64,000 nucleotides of DNA from Verrucomicrobiota bacterium (GTDB lineage Bacteria > Verrucomicrobiota > Verrucomicrobiia > Opitutales > Opitutaceae): assembly GCA_023433275.1 (NCBI GenBank), contig JAEZDN010000021.1, positions 139,002 to 203,001 of the forward strand, given 5' to 3'. The notes beneath the pieces are model-generated. The model worked only from the letters and a program-made list of their open reading frames with translations, did not search any database and had not been told where the DNA came from. A program made the translations under genes and the position numbers. Below, in pieces: positions 52,258-62,066 of this stretch; the first letter of the stretch is position 1, and each line of letters starts with the position of its first letter.

Positions 52258-54432
52258 TCACAGGTTCATTTCCTGCTGTTCGCTGTGTGGCTTAATCCCC
52301 GCGAAACGTCCATAACGTTCCAGCCAGTCGTCGATTTTTTCCAGGTAGTAAACGGGATCGTACGGCGCGGTCGCCGGATCATGCATCGCCAGCGGCCGGG
52401 CCCGCTGCCAGTCCGAGCCCTGGCCGCGCGCCTTCGCGCCGATGTAGTAGCTCACCCGCTCACCCATGCGGGGCCGTGGATCCATCTGCAGCGCCACCTC
52501 CGCGGCGGCGCGCCGCGGCTTGCCGCCACCGGCCACCCACTGCTCGTACGCCGCGGGATTCTGGCCCAGCGTTTCCGACCGGGCCAGGTCCGCGACCGGA
52601 TGCGTTCCCGCGGCGATGCTATGGCGCAGCCGTTCCACCTCCACCGAGGGCGACTCGGCCGACACGCCGAGCACGAACGCGATGAGGTGATCGCCCAGCC
52701 GCTTCAAGAACGGCTCGATCCCGCGCGATCGCAGCGCCGAACCGCGCAGCGTGATCTCGCCTCCCGACGCCAGCGCATAGTTCTTCGCCTTGTAGCAAAA
52801 CATCGCGTCGTAGCGCCCGTCATGTTCCAGCTCGATTCCCGGGGGCATGATCTTCTCCACCAGCGCCAGCAGTTCCTCCGGGCGGTCATAATACTCCCGG
52901 GTGGAAAGGTAGATGCCGTCGGTGTCCGCCTCGAGGATCGTGCACCCGAGTCGCTCGAATTCCGCAATCAACGCCTGCAGGAGCTCGCGACCACGGCGCG
53001 TCACCTCCGCCGCGAGCTCGCCATCGCCAAACCGCGCGGCCGAGAACCCGAGATACCCATAGAACGAGTTGATCAGGATCTTGAACGCCGTCTGCCGCGC
53101 CTGCGCCTCGTCCCGCTCCGCCGCGGTCGGCGCGGTCCGGGCCAGCTGCTTGTACTTGAGGCGGTACTCACGGAGGCGCCGCAGCATCGGGATGAACACG
53201 CCCAGCGTGTCGGCGCGCGGGTTGCGGCCGATCAGCAGCAGCAGGCTCGGATAGAGCGACGCGACGTCGAAATGCAGCACATCGCGAAACACCCCTTCCT
53301 GGAAACTGCGGGTGAAGCCACCCTCGAACGTGCCAATCGCCACCGGCGCCGGGCACGCGGCGCGTGCATGATAATATTCCTCGAGGAACAGCAGGTCCAC
53401 CTTGCCCGCCGTGCCGCGCAGCGCCGCCTCCTGCAGCTGGATCGGGAAGGCCCTCGCCTGCTCGAAATACGTCGGCAGCAGCACATCGGCGAGCCCCTTC
53501 GTTTCCCGCAGGTCGTCACTCAGGTACGCGAGGAACTCCTCCCGCCGCTCCCGATACGCCCGCTGGATGTCATCCCCGTCGATGTAGGTGCGCCCCCCGC
53601 CATCCTCGGGCGTGATCCCGAAATAAATCGCCGCATCCTTCAACCCATACGCCGTCATCTCCCGCGCCGTGATGTCGTAAAGCTGCACGAGCAGGTAGGT
53701 GTCGACCACCGCGCGCCCCGGCAGGTCGCAGCGCGGGAAGTCGATCCACCGCTCCGCCACCTTCATGCGGCTGTTGCGGAATTCGGCGTTGCGGCCAAAG
53801 CGGCCCCACGCGCACGGGACCTTGAGCCGCTTGCCGCGCTGGCGCAGGTAATCGAGGTCGAACTTGAACAGGTTGTGCCCCTCGATGATGTCGGGATCGA
53901 TCCGCCGGATCGCCTCGTTGAGCGCCACCAGCAGGCGCCGCTCGCCGTCGTCGGTCTCCTCATCGAGCGTCAGCAGCTCCGTGCGCTCGCCGCACCGCAG
54001 GCCAATGGCCAGCACGCGATCCCCCGGCCGGCGGGGATTGCTGAACGCCCCGGCTTCCGTCGTTCCGGTCTCGATGTCCAGCTGGCAGCGCCGCACCTGT
54101 GCGAAGGGCAGATGGTCATACATCCGCGCGCGCCGCTGCACCAGCCACTGGCTCTCGTAAGGCCGCAACACGTCGCGCTGCACGCTCGCGGGGGCCGCCT
54201 TCAGGTAGGCTTCGAACGTCCCCAGGCTCTCGGCATGGACGAGATGCCGGAACGTGCCTTCACCGGCCAGCGCCTCGACCGTGACGCCATCCCCGGGATT
54301 CGCCTCGCTCAACCACGCGTAGGGACGGAATTGCTCGGATTGCTCGCGCCGGCTGCCGTCAGGCAGCGCCACGCAAGTCCACGCTGCGCCGCTGTCATCG
54401 ATCCACAGCCCGCAGAGTGACTCTCCGCTCAC
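52258..54432 (-). CDS. polB: Family-B DNA polymerase (Pol II-type)
   Basis: 724 residues from GTG (VSGESLCGLWIDD); E. coli Pol II is 783. Exo I LDIETGT, Exo II IEGHNLFKFDLDYL and Exo III YLSDD give a full 3'-5' exonuclease. Polymerase motifs A DVASLYPSLLL, B KILINSFYGYLGF and C EADTDGIY are intact. It acts in DNA repair or translesion synthesis. The start overlaps the upstream SirB-like stop as GTGA, which supports 54432 over a longer frame. Confidence 0.9.
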   Translation of the reverse strand: MSGESLCGLWIDDSGAAWTCVALPDGSRREQSEQFRPYAWLSEANPGDGVTVEALAGEGTFRHLVHAESLGTFEAYLKAAPASVQRDVLRPYESQWLVQRRARMYDHLPFAQVRRCQLDIETGTTEAGAFSNPRRPGDRVLAIGLRCGERTELLTLDEETDDGERRLLVALNEAIRRIDPDIIEGHNLFKFDLDYLRQRGKRLKVPCAWGRFGRNAEFRNSRMKVAERWIDFPRCDLPGRAVVDTYLLVQLYDITAREMTAYGLKDAAIYFGITPEDGGGRTYIDGDDIQRAYRERREEFLAYLSDDLRETKGLADVLLPTYFEQARAFPIQLQEAALRGTAGKVDLLFLEEYYHARAACPAPVAIGTFEGGFTRSFQEGVFRDVLHFDVASLYPSLLLLIGRNPRADTLGVFIPMLRRLREYRLKYKQLARTAPTAAERDEAQARQTAFKILINSFYGYLGFSAARFGDGELAAEVTRRGRELLQALIAEFERLGCTILEADTDGIYLSTREYYDRPEELLALVEKIMPPGIELEHDGRYDAMFCYKAKNYALASGGEITLRGSALRSRGIEPFLKRLGDHLIAFVLGVSAESPSVEVERLRHSIAAGTHPVADLARSETLGQNPAAYEQWVAGGGKPRRAAAEVALQMDPRPRMGERVSYYIGAKARGQGSDWQRARPLAMHDPATAPYDPVYYLEKIDDWLERYGRFAGIKPHSEQQEMNL

Positions 54433-54776
54433 GAATTCCGCACAATATAAACCATGAACAGGGCCACCAGGATCACGCTCAGGGCCACGGTGGCGAGCTT
54501 GCCGCGCAGGTGCGGCCGCCGGTAAACGGCTCCTGCCAGGCCGGACAACACCAGCCAGCACACCAACTTCACGATCACCCAGCCATGAAACTGGTTCGCG
54601 TGGAGCTTGGCCAGGAGGCCAAACCCGCTCACGAGCACCAGCAGGGTGGCGATGCCCGTGATCATCATCGTGCGCTTCCGGTTCGCGGGATCGGGATTCG
54701 CAAACGCCATGAACGTGTGCGCGGTCAACACGAACAGGGAGAACAAGTGAAGCAGGTAGTAGTATAGCGGATTCAT
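54429..54776 (-). CDS. Small four-helix membrane protein, SirB/CopD-like
   Basis: 115 residues from MNPLYYYLLHLFSLF. Four hydrophobic helices (LHLFSLFVLTAHTFMAF, MITGIATLLVLVSGFGLL, IVKLVCWLVLSGLAGAV, VALSVILVALFMVYIV). HLFSLF and KLHANQFHGW supply His residues as in SirB2/DUF-type membrane proteins. Function unknown. Overlap with polB implies coupled translation. Confidence 0.7.
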   Translation of the reverse strand: MNPLYYYLLHLFSLFVLTAHTFMAFANPDPANRKRTMMITGIATLLVLVSGFGLLAKLHANQFHGWVIVKLVCWLVLSGLAGAVYRRPHLRGKLATVALSVILVALFMVYIVRNS

Positions 54777-55131
54777 GGGGTGGAAAAGAGTGACGCCCCG
54801 CCTGTGCCGTGCGCCCAAAGGCTCATGTCCTTTTTAGGTTAAGGTGGGCGCCTCCCGCCGCGCTTCAGCCTTCCGGTTTACGGCCTGGCCTCCACGCGAC
54901 TGTTAGTGGCTCCCAAATTATTACAAAGGCAAAGAGCGTGTATCAGGGCACCTCGAACACTGCAGGGTGTCGGCCGAGACCCTATGCCCCTCCCCCCCGC
55001 CGTCAAGGCCCGCGACGAAAATAGCTGGCGGCCTGCGGCTCCACACCGGGCCCGATCTTGCCAACCGCCGCGGGGCGACTTGGCACTTGCCCCCGCGCTC
55101 CGCGAGAGTAGCTTCCGGCGCTTTTCTGCCC
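54777..55131. other. 355-base divergent region upstream of ileS
   Basis: Holds the divergent promoters of the sirB-polB transcript and ileS. No T-box or attenuator pattern found. A pair GCGCCC (about 54809) / GGGCGC (about 54846) could form a weak stem. Confidence 0.35.
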
Positions 55132-57972
55132 ATGGCCCAAGACCTGAAAACCACGCTGCTGCTCCCCAAGACCGATTTCCCCATGCGGGCGGATCTGGTG
55201 AAGCGTGAGCCCGGCCGCGTCGCCCATTGGGAAAAACTCGACCTGTACGCCCGCATCCAGGCCAACCGCGCCGGACGCGAGGCCTTCGTCCTCCACGACG
55301 GCCCGCCCTTCACCAACGGCGACGTGCACATCGGCACCGCGCTCAACAAATCCCTCAAGGACTTCGTCAACCGCTACAAGTCGATGCGCGGCTTCCGCAC
55401 GCCCTACGTGCCCGGCTGGGACTGCCACGGCCTGCCGATCGAGCAGAAGGTCAGCCGCGAGGTCCAGGAACAGAAACTGAACCTCACCACCGCGGAGCTC
55501 CGCGCCAAGTGCGACGCGTTCTCCGAGTCCTGGATCGCGAAACAGACCACCCAATTCAAGCGCATCGGCGTCCTCGCCGACTGGGCCAACGAATACAAGA
55601 CGAAGGCCCCCGCGTTCGAGGCCGACATCCTGCGCACCTTCGCCTCCTTCGTCGAACAAGGTCTCGTCTACCGCAGCAAGAAACCCGTCTACTGGTCCAT
55701 CCCGTTCGAAACCGCCCTCGCCGAGGCCGAGATTGAGTACAAGGAACACATCTCGATCGCCATCTGGGTGAGGTTCGCGGTTTCCGCCGATGAGGCCGCC
55801 AAATTCGGCCTGCCGTCCGACAAGCCGCTTTCCATCGTCATCTGGACGACCACCCCCTGGACGATCCCCGCCAACCTCGCGATCGCCCTTCATCCCGAGG
55901 TGGAGTATTCTGTCGCCGATCTCGGCGCCGAACGCATCATCGTCGCTTCGGCGCTCCTCGGCTCCGTGGCCTCCGCGGCAAAAATCGATCCGGCGCCGGC
56001 CATCGTCCTCACCCTCCCCGGCGCGAAACTCGAGAAGCTCCAGGCTCGCCACCCCTTCATCGACCGCGCCTCGACCGTCGTTCTCGCCGATTACGTCACG
56101 ACCGACAGCGGCACCGGCGCCGTCCACACCGCTCCGGGCCACGGCCAGGATGACTATCTTACCGGTCTCAAATACGGCCTGGAGATCTACTGTCCGGTCG
56201 GCGACGACGGGAAGTACCTCGACGACGGCCGCGTGCCCGCCGATCTGGTCGGGCTCACCACGCTCGAAACCGTCGAGGACCTCGCCGCCAAGAAGCCCGC
56301 GCCCGCCAATCTCGCCGTCCTGAAGAAACTCGCCGACGCCGGCGCGCTCCTGGCCAAGGCCAAGTACCCGCACAGCTACCCGCACTGCTGGCGCTCCAAG
56401 ACCCCCATCATCTTCCGCGCCGTCGACCAGTGGTTCGTATCGCTCGACCAGGCCGGACACCGGAAAGTCGCGCTGGCCGAAATCGCGAAGATTGCCCGGG
56501 CCCAGGGCTGGATCCCGGCCTGGGGCGAGGCGCGCATCCGCGGCGCCGTCGAGTCGCGCCCCGACTGGTGCATCAGCCGCCAGCGTTCCTGGGGCGTCCC
56601 GATCATCGCCTTCTACGGCCCCGACAAGAAGGCCTGGCTCGACGCCGGCGTGATTCGCGCCGTGGCCGACAAGATCGCCGCGCGCGGGACCAATTTCTGG
56701 TACGATTCCACCGCCGCCCAGGTCCTCGAGGGCGTCGCCCTCCCCCCCGGCTGGCCCGCGGCCGATTCGCTGACGTGCGGCCGCGATACCCTCGACGTGT
56801 GGATCGACTCCGGCTCCACCCAGGCCGCCGTGCTCAAGCGCGGCCAGGGCGGCACCCACTGGCCGGCCGACCTCTACCTCGAGGGCAGCGACCAGCATCG
56901 CGGCTGGTTCCAATCCTCCCTCTGGAACAGCGTGATCGCGTGGGGCGCCGCGCCGTACAAGGCCGTCCTCACCCACGGGTTCATCGTCGACAAGAACCGC
57001 CAGAAAATTTCCAAGAGCTCGACCTACCAGAAGCCGCAAACGGCCGACGCCTACATTGCCCAGCACGGCGCGGACGTGATTCGTCTCTGGATCGCGTCGC
57101 AGGATTTTCGCGACGACATCCCGGTCGACGACGAGATCCTGAAGAACGTCGGCGAGGCCTACCGCCTCTTTCGCAACACACTTCGTTTCCAGCTCTCCAA
57201 CCTGTTCGATTTCGAGGCCACTCGGCACACCGTGCCGGTCGACGCCATGGATGCCCTCGACCGCTGGGCGCTCCACCAGGCCGCCACGCTGATCAACGAG
57301 TGCACGAAGGCCTACGATGCCTACGAGTTCCACCGCGTTTACCAGCTCTGCAACCAGTTCTGCTCGGTCACGCTGTCAGCAATCTATCACGACATCCTGA
57401 AGGACCGCCTCTATACGCTCGGCGCCGCCCATCCGTTGCGCCGCTCGTCGCAGACCGCCCTGCACGCCATCTTTGACTCGCTGGTCCGCCTGCTTGCGCC
57501 GATCCTCACGTTCACCACCGACGAGGCCTGGAGCTACGCGAAAACCGGCGCTGAATTCTCCGGCGAATCGGTGCATTTGCAGGACTGGCCGGTGGCGCCC
57601 GCCGCGTGGACCAACCCCGCCCTCGCCGCCGAATTCGAGGAACTTTTCAAGCTCCGCGCGCGCGTGACCGAAACCCTCGAGCCGCTCCGCCAGGCCGGCA
57701 CCATCGGCAAGTCGCTCGATGCCGCCATCACCTTCACGGGCGCGGCCGACGATGGCGTGCTTCATCGCCATCGCAACTCCCTCCCTGAATTTTTCATCGT
57801 TTCCCACGTCGGGTTGGAACCCAATCCCTCCCCCGACGTCAGTATTGCGGCCCGTCACGCCACCGCGGCGGGCTTTGTCCGTTGTCCCCGGTGCTGGCGC
57901 TGGGTTCCTCAAAACGTCCCGACCTCGCACGGAGAAGTTTGCCCTCGCTGTGCGGAAGCCCTTAACTCCTGA
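55132..57972 (+). CDS. ileS: Isoleucyl-tRNA synthetase
   Basis: 946 residues (E. coli 938). HIGH-like PPFTNGDVHIGTALNK, editing (CP1) domain with TTPWTIPANLAIALHPE, KMSKS-like QKISKSS, the motif SRQRSWGVPI, and a C-terminal zinc site CPRCWRWVPQN...CPRC as in type I bacterial enzymes. The start MAQDLKTTLLLP was chosen because homology begins there. It leads the conserved ileS-dksA-lspA cluster. Confidence 0.96.
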   Translation: MAQDLKTTLLLPKTDFPMRADLVKREPGRVAHWEKLDLYARIQANRAGREAFVLHDGPPFTNGDVHIGTALNKSLKDFVNRYKSMRGFRTPYVPGWDCHGLPIEQKVSREVQEQKLNLTTAELRAKCDAFSESWIAKQTTQFKRIGVLADWANEYKTKAPAFEADILRTFASFVEQGLVYRSKKPVYWSIPFETALAEAEIEYKEHISIAIWVRFAVSADEAAKFGLPSDKPLSIVIWTTTPWTIPANLAIALHPEVEYSVADLGAERIIVASALLGSVASAAKIDPAPAIVLTLPGAKLEKLQARHPFIDRASTVVLADYVTTDSGTGAVHTAPGHGQDDYLTGLKYGLEIYCPVGDDGKYLDDGRVPADLVGLTTLETVEDLAAKKPAPANLAVLKKLADAGALLAKAKYPHSYPHCWRSKTPIIFRAVDQWFVSLDQAGHRKVALAEIAKIARAQGWIPAWGEARIRGAVESRPDWCISRQRSWGVPIIAFYGPDKKAWLDAGVIRAVADKIAARGTNFWYDSTAAQVLEGVALPPGWPAADSLTCGRDTLDVWIDSGSTQAAVLKRGQGGTHWPADLYLEGSDQHRGWFQSSLWNSVIAWGAAPYKAVLTHGFIVDKNRQKISKSSTYQKPQTADAYIAQHGADVIRLWIASQDFRDDIPVDDEILKNVGEAYRLFRNTLRFQLSNLFDFEATRHTVPVDAMDALDRWALHQAATLINECTKAYDAYEFHRVYQLCNQFCSVTLSAIYHDILKDRLYTLGAAHPLRRSSQTALHAIFDSLVRLLAPILTFTTDEAWSYAKTGAEFSGESVHLQDWPVAPAAWTNPALAAEFEELFKLRARVTETLEPLRQAGTIGKSLDAAITFTGAADDGVLHRHRNSLPEFFIVSHVGLEPNPSPDVSIAARHATAAGFVRCPRCWRWVPQNVPTSHGEVCPRCAEALNS

Positions 57973-57987
57973 ACCGATTCACCGATT

Positions 57988-58944
57988 ATGGCCACGAGCA
58001 AGAAATCCACCGCCAAGAAGAAGCCTGCAGCCGCCAAGCCCGCCCCGGCCAAGAAGCCCGCCGGCCGCCCTGCCCCCGCCAAACCCGCCGCGGTGAAGCC
58101 GTCGGCCAAGCCGGCTCCCAAGCCGGCCGCCGCTCCCGCCAAACCCGCGGCCAAACCCCTCGCCAAACCTTCCGCCAAGCCCATGTCTTCCGCCGACATC
58201 AAGCGCAAACTCCTCGAACGCAAACCCGCCGGTACCGGCCGCGCCATCGCCTTCTCCCTCGATGAGGTTCGCGAAATCGCCAAGAAAAACGAAAAACACA
58301 TCGAGACCACCGCCAAGACCGGCAAGGCCGCCAAGGGCGCCGCCAACACCAAGGCCCACGACCTCCACCTCGACAAGCCGCACAAGCCCCACCACGTGAA
58401 GACGGCTTCCCTCGCGGACATCCTCGGCTTCAACCCCACCAAGGGCAAGAAGGCCCCGGCCGCCATGATCGACGAGTCCGAGGTCCCGGAGAAATACCGC
58501 CGCTATTATCGCCTCCTGCTCGAGCTCCGCACCCACGTGCTCACCCAGCTCGGCGAACACACCGAGGAAACCCTCCTCAAGTCCTCCAAGGACGACTCCG
58601 GCGACCTTTCCGGCTACGGCCAGCACATGGCCGACGCGGGCACCGACACCTTTGACCGCGACTTCGCGCTCAGCCTCGTCTCCAGCGAACAGGAGGCCCT
58701 TTCCGAGATCGAGGCGGCCATCAAGCGCGTGCACAACGGCACCTACGGCATCTGCGAGGCCACGCAAAAGCCCATCGCCAAGGATCGCCTGCTCGCCGTC
58801 CCCTTCACCCGCTACTCCACCGAGGCCAAGAAACAAGTCGAGCGCCACTCCCACCGCGCCGTCCAGCGCGGCGGCCTCTTCGGCGACGGCACCGACGAGG
58901 AAGGCGGCAAGATCGCCGATGACAGCGGCGGCGACGACGAGTGA
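57988..58944 (+). CDS. DksA/TraR-like protein with lost zinc cysteines and Lys/Ala/Pro tail
   Basis: 318 residues, about double DksA. Residues 1-65 are a Lys/Ala/Pro-rich basic tail (repeats of AKPxxKPA), resembling histone H1-like tails. The C-terminal domain keeps the DksA shape (GTYGICEATQKPIAKDRLLA, PFTRYST), but only Cys256 remains; other zinc cysteines are replaced. It can therefore hardly bind zinc as a C4 finger. The gene lies between ileS and lspA, a position that dksA-like genes occupy in related bacteria. A role on RNA polymerase or on DNA is inferred. Confidence 0.85.
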   Translation: MATSKKSTAKKKPAAAKPAPAKKPAGRPAPAKPAAVKPSAKPAPKPAAAPAKPAAKPLAKPSAKPMSSADIKRKLLERKPAGTGRAIAFSLDEVREIAKKNEKHIETTAKTGKAAKGAANTKAHDLHLDKPHKPHHVKTASLADILGFNPTKGKKAPAAMIDESEVPEKYRRYYRLLLELRTHVLTQLGEHTEETLLKSSKDDSGDLSGYGQHMADAGTDTFDRDFALSLVSSEQEALSEIEAAIKRVHNGTYGICEATQKPIAKDRLLAVPFTRYSTEAKKQVERHSHRAVQRGGLFGDGTDEEGGKIADDSGGDDE

Positions 58945-58971
58945 GGTCCCGCCAACGGCCTTATCGCGCTG

Positions 58972-59544
58972 ATGTCCACCTTGCCTCCCTCAGCCGCGAA
59001 CGAAGCTGACACCGGTCGCGCGCTCCCCCCGCCTTCACGCTGGCGGCGCATCGCGGCCTACCGCCGCCTCTGGCTCTTCGCCATCGCAGCCTTCGTCCTC
59101 GACCAGGTCACGAAGGTGATGATCGCCGGGCGGCTGCCCTTCAACAGCTACGGACCGTTCGCGCACATCGAGGTCATCCCCGGTTTCTTCAATCTCGTGC
59201 ACGTCGGCAACACGGGCGCGGCGTGGAGCATGTTTTCCGGACAAAGCTTCTGGCTCGGCCTCCTTGCGCTCGCCACCCTCGCCGCGATGTTTCACTGGCG
59301 GCGCTCGCTCGGATTGAACCTGCCCGGCGCCCAGCCGGCCTTCGGTCTCCTCAGCGGCGGCATTGCCGGCAACCTCGTGGACCGCTTCGCCCACGGCCAC
59401 GTGATCGACTTCCTGGATTTCCACTTCGGAGGCTACACCTACCCGACTTTCAACGTGGCCGACAGCGCCATCTTCGTCGGTGTCTTCTGGTATATCCTGT
59501 GGTCCCTGCGCCAACCGGCGGTATCGCCCGCCGGCGGGCAGTAG
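58972..59544 (+). CDS. lspA: Lipoprotein signal peptidase
   Basis: 190 residues. Four membrane helices, catalytic aspartates in GGIAGNLVDRF and the following FNVADSAIFVGVFWY, substrate motif FNLVHVGNTGAAW. It cleaves signal peptides from diacylglyceryl-prolipoproteins such as the predicted octaheme lipoprotein. It has an N-terminal extension of about 25 residues before the first helix, some of which may be untranslated. Confidence 0.95.
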   Translation: MSTLPPSAANEADTGRALPPPSRWRRIAAYRRLWLFAIAAFVLDQVTKVMIAGRLPFNSYGPFAHIEVIPGFFNLVHVGNTGAAWSMFSGQSFWLGLLALATLAAMFHWRRSLGLNLPGAQPAFGLLSGGIAGNLVDRFAHGHVIDFLDFHFGGYTYPTFNVADSAIFVGVFWYILWSLRQPAVSPAGGQ

Positions 59545-59564
59545 CCCGGCCCGCGACCGGGTCG

Positions 59565-59583
59565 CCACCCGAATCCCGGGTGG
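59565..59583. terminator. Hairpin between convergent lspA and yicC
   Basis: 7-bp stem CCACCCG/CGGGTGG with loop AATCC, in the 45-base space between the two 3' ends. GC-rich, weak U-run on both sides, usable by either strand. Confidence 0.45.
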
Positions 59584-59589
59584 TGTCGC

Positions 59590-60459
59590 TTACTCGACGT
59601 TGGCCATCTGCTCCCGGATCCGCTCCAGCTCGTTCTTGAACTCGATCACGCGCTGCGAAATCTGCAGGTCGTTCGCCTTGCTGCCGATCGTGTGGATCTC
59701 GCGGCCGATTTCCTGGAGGATGAACTCGGCCTTCCGCCCAATCTCACCCGGGGCGCGGAGCAATTCCTTCAACTGGGTCAGGTGATGCCGCAGCCGCGTG
59801 ATCTCCTCCGTCACATCGCACCGGTCGGCAAACAACGCCACTTCCTTCAGTACGCGCTCGTCGTTCAGGTCCAGCTCGAGCCCCGCCTGCCGCAGGCGCT
59901 GCATCAGCTGCTCCCGGTAATTCCCGCTGACCTGCGGCGCCCGGTGCGCGATCGCCTCGGTCGCGGCATGCAGTTTTTCCCACCGGCCGAGAAAATCCAC
60001 CAGCAGCGCCTCGCCCTCCCGCGCCCGCGTCGCTGACAGGCCCCGGAGCGCGCCATCCACGGCCTTGAGCAAAACCGCCGACGCTTCGTCATCCGCCGGC
60101 AGCCCGCCCGCCGCGCGCTGGCTGTTCGCGATCTGCCAGAGCAACTCAGGCGTCGGCTCAAACTTGATTCCCTTGCCGCGCGCCAGCGCCGCCAGCTGGT
60201 CGAGGCTCTCGGACACGGCGGCCTCGTCCCAATCCGCCGCGCCGGCGGCCTGGCCCGACACCTCCGCGGAAAGATGCACTTTGCCCCGCAGCGCGACTTT
60301 GCGCACCGCCTCGGCCACGGCGGCCTCAAATCCCTCCCACTCGTCCGGCAGGCTGAGCGTGAGGTCGAGCCCCTTCCGGTTGACCGAATTCACCTGCACG
60401 GTGAGGGTCATCTCCCCCCAAGCCACCGCCGCGCGCCCGTAGCCAGTCATGCTGTTCAT
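59590..60459 (-). CDS. yicC: YicC family endoribonuclease
   Basis: 289 residues from MNSMTGYGRAAV. N-terminal VQVNSVNRKGLDLTLSLP and C-terminal signature VKEVA-type ALFADRCDVTEEITRLRHHL, EIHTIGSKAND and REQMANVE match YicC, an endoribonuclease linked to stationary-phase and sRNA decay in E. coli. The MTGYG start at 60450 is possible. Confidence 0.92.
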   Translation of the reverse strand: MNSMTGYGRAAVAWGEMTLTVQVNSVNRKGLDLTLSLPDEWEGFEAAVAEAVRKVALRGKVHLSAEVSGQAAGAADWDEAAVSESLDQLAALARGKGIKFEPTPELLWQIANSQRAAGGLPADDEASAVLLKAVDGALRGLSATRAREGEALLVDFLGRWEKLHAATEAIAHRAPQVSGNYREQLMQRLRQAGLELDLNDERVLKEVALFADRCDVTEEITRLRHHLTQLKELLRAPGEIGRKAEFILQEIGREIHTIGSKANDLQISQRVIEFKNELERIREQMANVE

Positions 60460-60530
60460 TGCTGCGGGAGTAACAGGCAACAAACCACGCGTGGCAAGAA
60501 CCGCTTGGTCGTTCCCCTGTCCATTCGCTC

Positions 60531-60556
60531 GGGCCGGGTGCCCCCACCCGGCATTC
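60531..60556 (+). repeat. GGGTGCCCTCACCC-type palindrome, single arm
   Basis: GGGCCGGGTGCCCCCACCCG then GCATTC; core CCGGGTG/CACCCGG. Matches the 46741-46769 copy in inverted orientation with one change. Confidence 0.7.
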
Positions 60557-60626
60557 CGGCGTTCCCGCCCACCGATCCGCCCCTTGCTCCTTGTCCCCTC
60601 CCCCATGTGCCGCCAACTTTCCGGCC

Positions 60627-62066
60627 ATGTCCCTGTTCCTCCTCGGAGCACTCTTGAGCGCGGCGATCGTGTACGCCTTTTACTGGCGGGCGCAGCGCGA
60701 GGCGACGCGACTCCAGGAGGAAAAGGAAAGCCTGCTCGAGGAACGCCAGATCGTGATCGACTACATGCACACGATGGTGGACGCGGTCGGCGAACGCCTC
60801 CCGCGCGATGAGCTGTTCCAACGAATCGTGCATGCGTCGATCCTGAGCACGGGCGCGCTGAGCGCGTGTATTTTTGAGAAGGGTGCCGACAACCAGCTGC
60901 GCGGCGCGGCGGTTGAAGGTTTGTTTCCCCCGCACCGGCCGATCCCCGACACGCAGCGGATGAGGATGGGCACCCGGGCCAAGTTCATCGAGCAGGTGCT
61001 CAAGTCGGAAACCTTTCCCGTGGGCGAGGGTCTCGTCGGCCGCGTGGCGGCAACCGGCCACGGCGAGCTCATCGCGGACGCGCAGGCCGACCCCCGCATC
61101 GTGCGGCACGAGGATGCCGCGCTGGCCGTGCGCTCCGTCATCGCCGCGCCGATCCTCGTGCACAAGCGGCTGATCGGCGTGCTGTGCGTGTGCAATCCGG
61201 CGGACGGCATGCCGTTCAGCGAGACCGATTATTCCCTCGTCGAGGCCCTGGCCGAACAGGCCGGCCTCGCGGTCCACAACGCGGATTTCCTGACGCTGCA
61301 GGTGGGCAAACAGCAACTGGACCTCGACCTGAGTCTCGCCAGCGAGGTCCAGCAGATGCTGCTGCCGCGGACCATGCCGGCGGTGCCGGGCCTCGATCTC
61401 GATGCGCGCTACCTCGCGGCCCAGAAGGTGAGCGGCGACCTCTACCACGTGTTCGAGCTGGGCTACGGGCGGCTCGGCCTGGCGGTGGCGGACGTGGCGG
61501 GCAAGGGCGTGTCGGCCTCCCTGCTGATGGCGATTTGCCGCACCGCCCTGCGCCAGATCGCACCCGCGCACTTTTCCCCGGCGAAGGTGCTGAGCGAGTT
61601 GAACCGCGTCTTGTCCGCCGACATGCGCGAGGGCGCGTACATCACCATGCTCTACGCGGTGGTCGATGCGACGCGCAACAGCGCGATCCTCGCGCGCGCG
61701 GGCCACGAGCGGGCATTGTTGTCGCGCCGCCCCCCGGGCCGGGGCGAATTTGTAAGCGATTATATTCCCGCCGAGGGCATGCCTCTGGGGCTGGTGGAAC
61801 CGGCGTTGTTCGATGCCGTGATCGAGGACAAGGCGGTCGAATTCTCCCCGGGCTCCACGCTGGTCCTCTACACGGATGGTCTCACCGAAGCGCCCAACGC
61901 CGACGACAAGGAATTCGGCGGCGCCCGCCTCGCGGATGCGCTGCGAGCGGCCCACGGGGGCAACGCCCGCCAGATCAACGACCACATCCTCGGCGCGGTG
62001 CAGGAATTCACGGGCGCCACCGGCCTGCGCGATGATTACACGCTGTTGACCGTGAAACGCCTCTAG
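60627..62066 (+). CDS. GAF-domain SpoIIE/PP2C-type phosphatase (RsbU-like)
   Basis: 479 residues. One N-terminal membrane helix (LFLLGALLSAAIVYAFYW), a coiled coil, a GAF domain (about residues 60-220: GEGLVGRVAATGHGELIADA, VRSVIAAPILVHKRLIGVL), then the phosphatase SpoIIE domain with metal ligands in SGDLYHVFEL, VADVAGKGV and LYTDGLTEAPN. It probably dephosphorylates a STAS-domain antagonist. The STAS protein at 63465-63968 is a candidate substrate. Confidence 0.88.
   Translation: MSLFLLGALLSAAIVYAFYWRAQREATRLQEEKESLLEERQIVIDYMHTMVDAVGERLPRDELFQRIVHASILSTGALSACIFEKGADNQLRGAAVEGLFPPHRPIPDTQRMRMGTRAKFIEQVLKSETFPVGEGLVGRVAATGHGELIADAQADPRIVRHEDAALAVRSVIAAPILVHKRLIGVLCVCNPADGMPFSETDYSLVEALAEQAGLAVHNADFLTLQVGKQQLDLDLSLASEVQQMLLPRTMPAVPGLDLDARYLAAQKVSGDLYHVFELGYGRLGLAVADVAGKGVSASLLMAICRTALRQIAPAHFSPAKVLSELNRVLSADMREGAYITMLYAVVDATRNSAILARAGHERALLSRRPPGRGEFVSDYIPAEGMPLGLVEPALFDAVIEDKAVEFSPGSTLVLYTDGLTEAPNADDKEFGGARLADALRAAHGGNARQINDHILGAVQEFTGATGLRDDYTLLTVKRL

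Noticed and set aside
51034..54420. A 1128-codon plus-strand frame opposite polB and the membrane protein
   Set aside because: All three polymerase motifs and three exonuclease motifs are on the minus strand; the plus frame has only His/Arg/Gln-rich low-complexity sequence.
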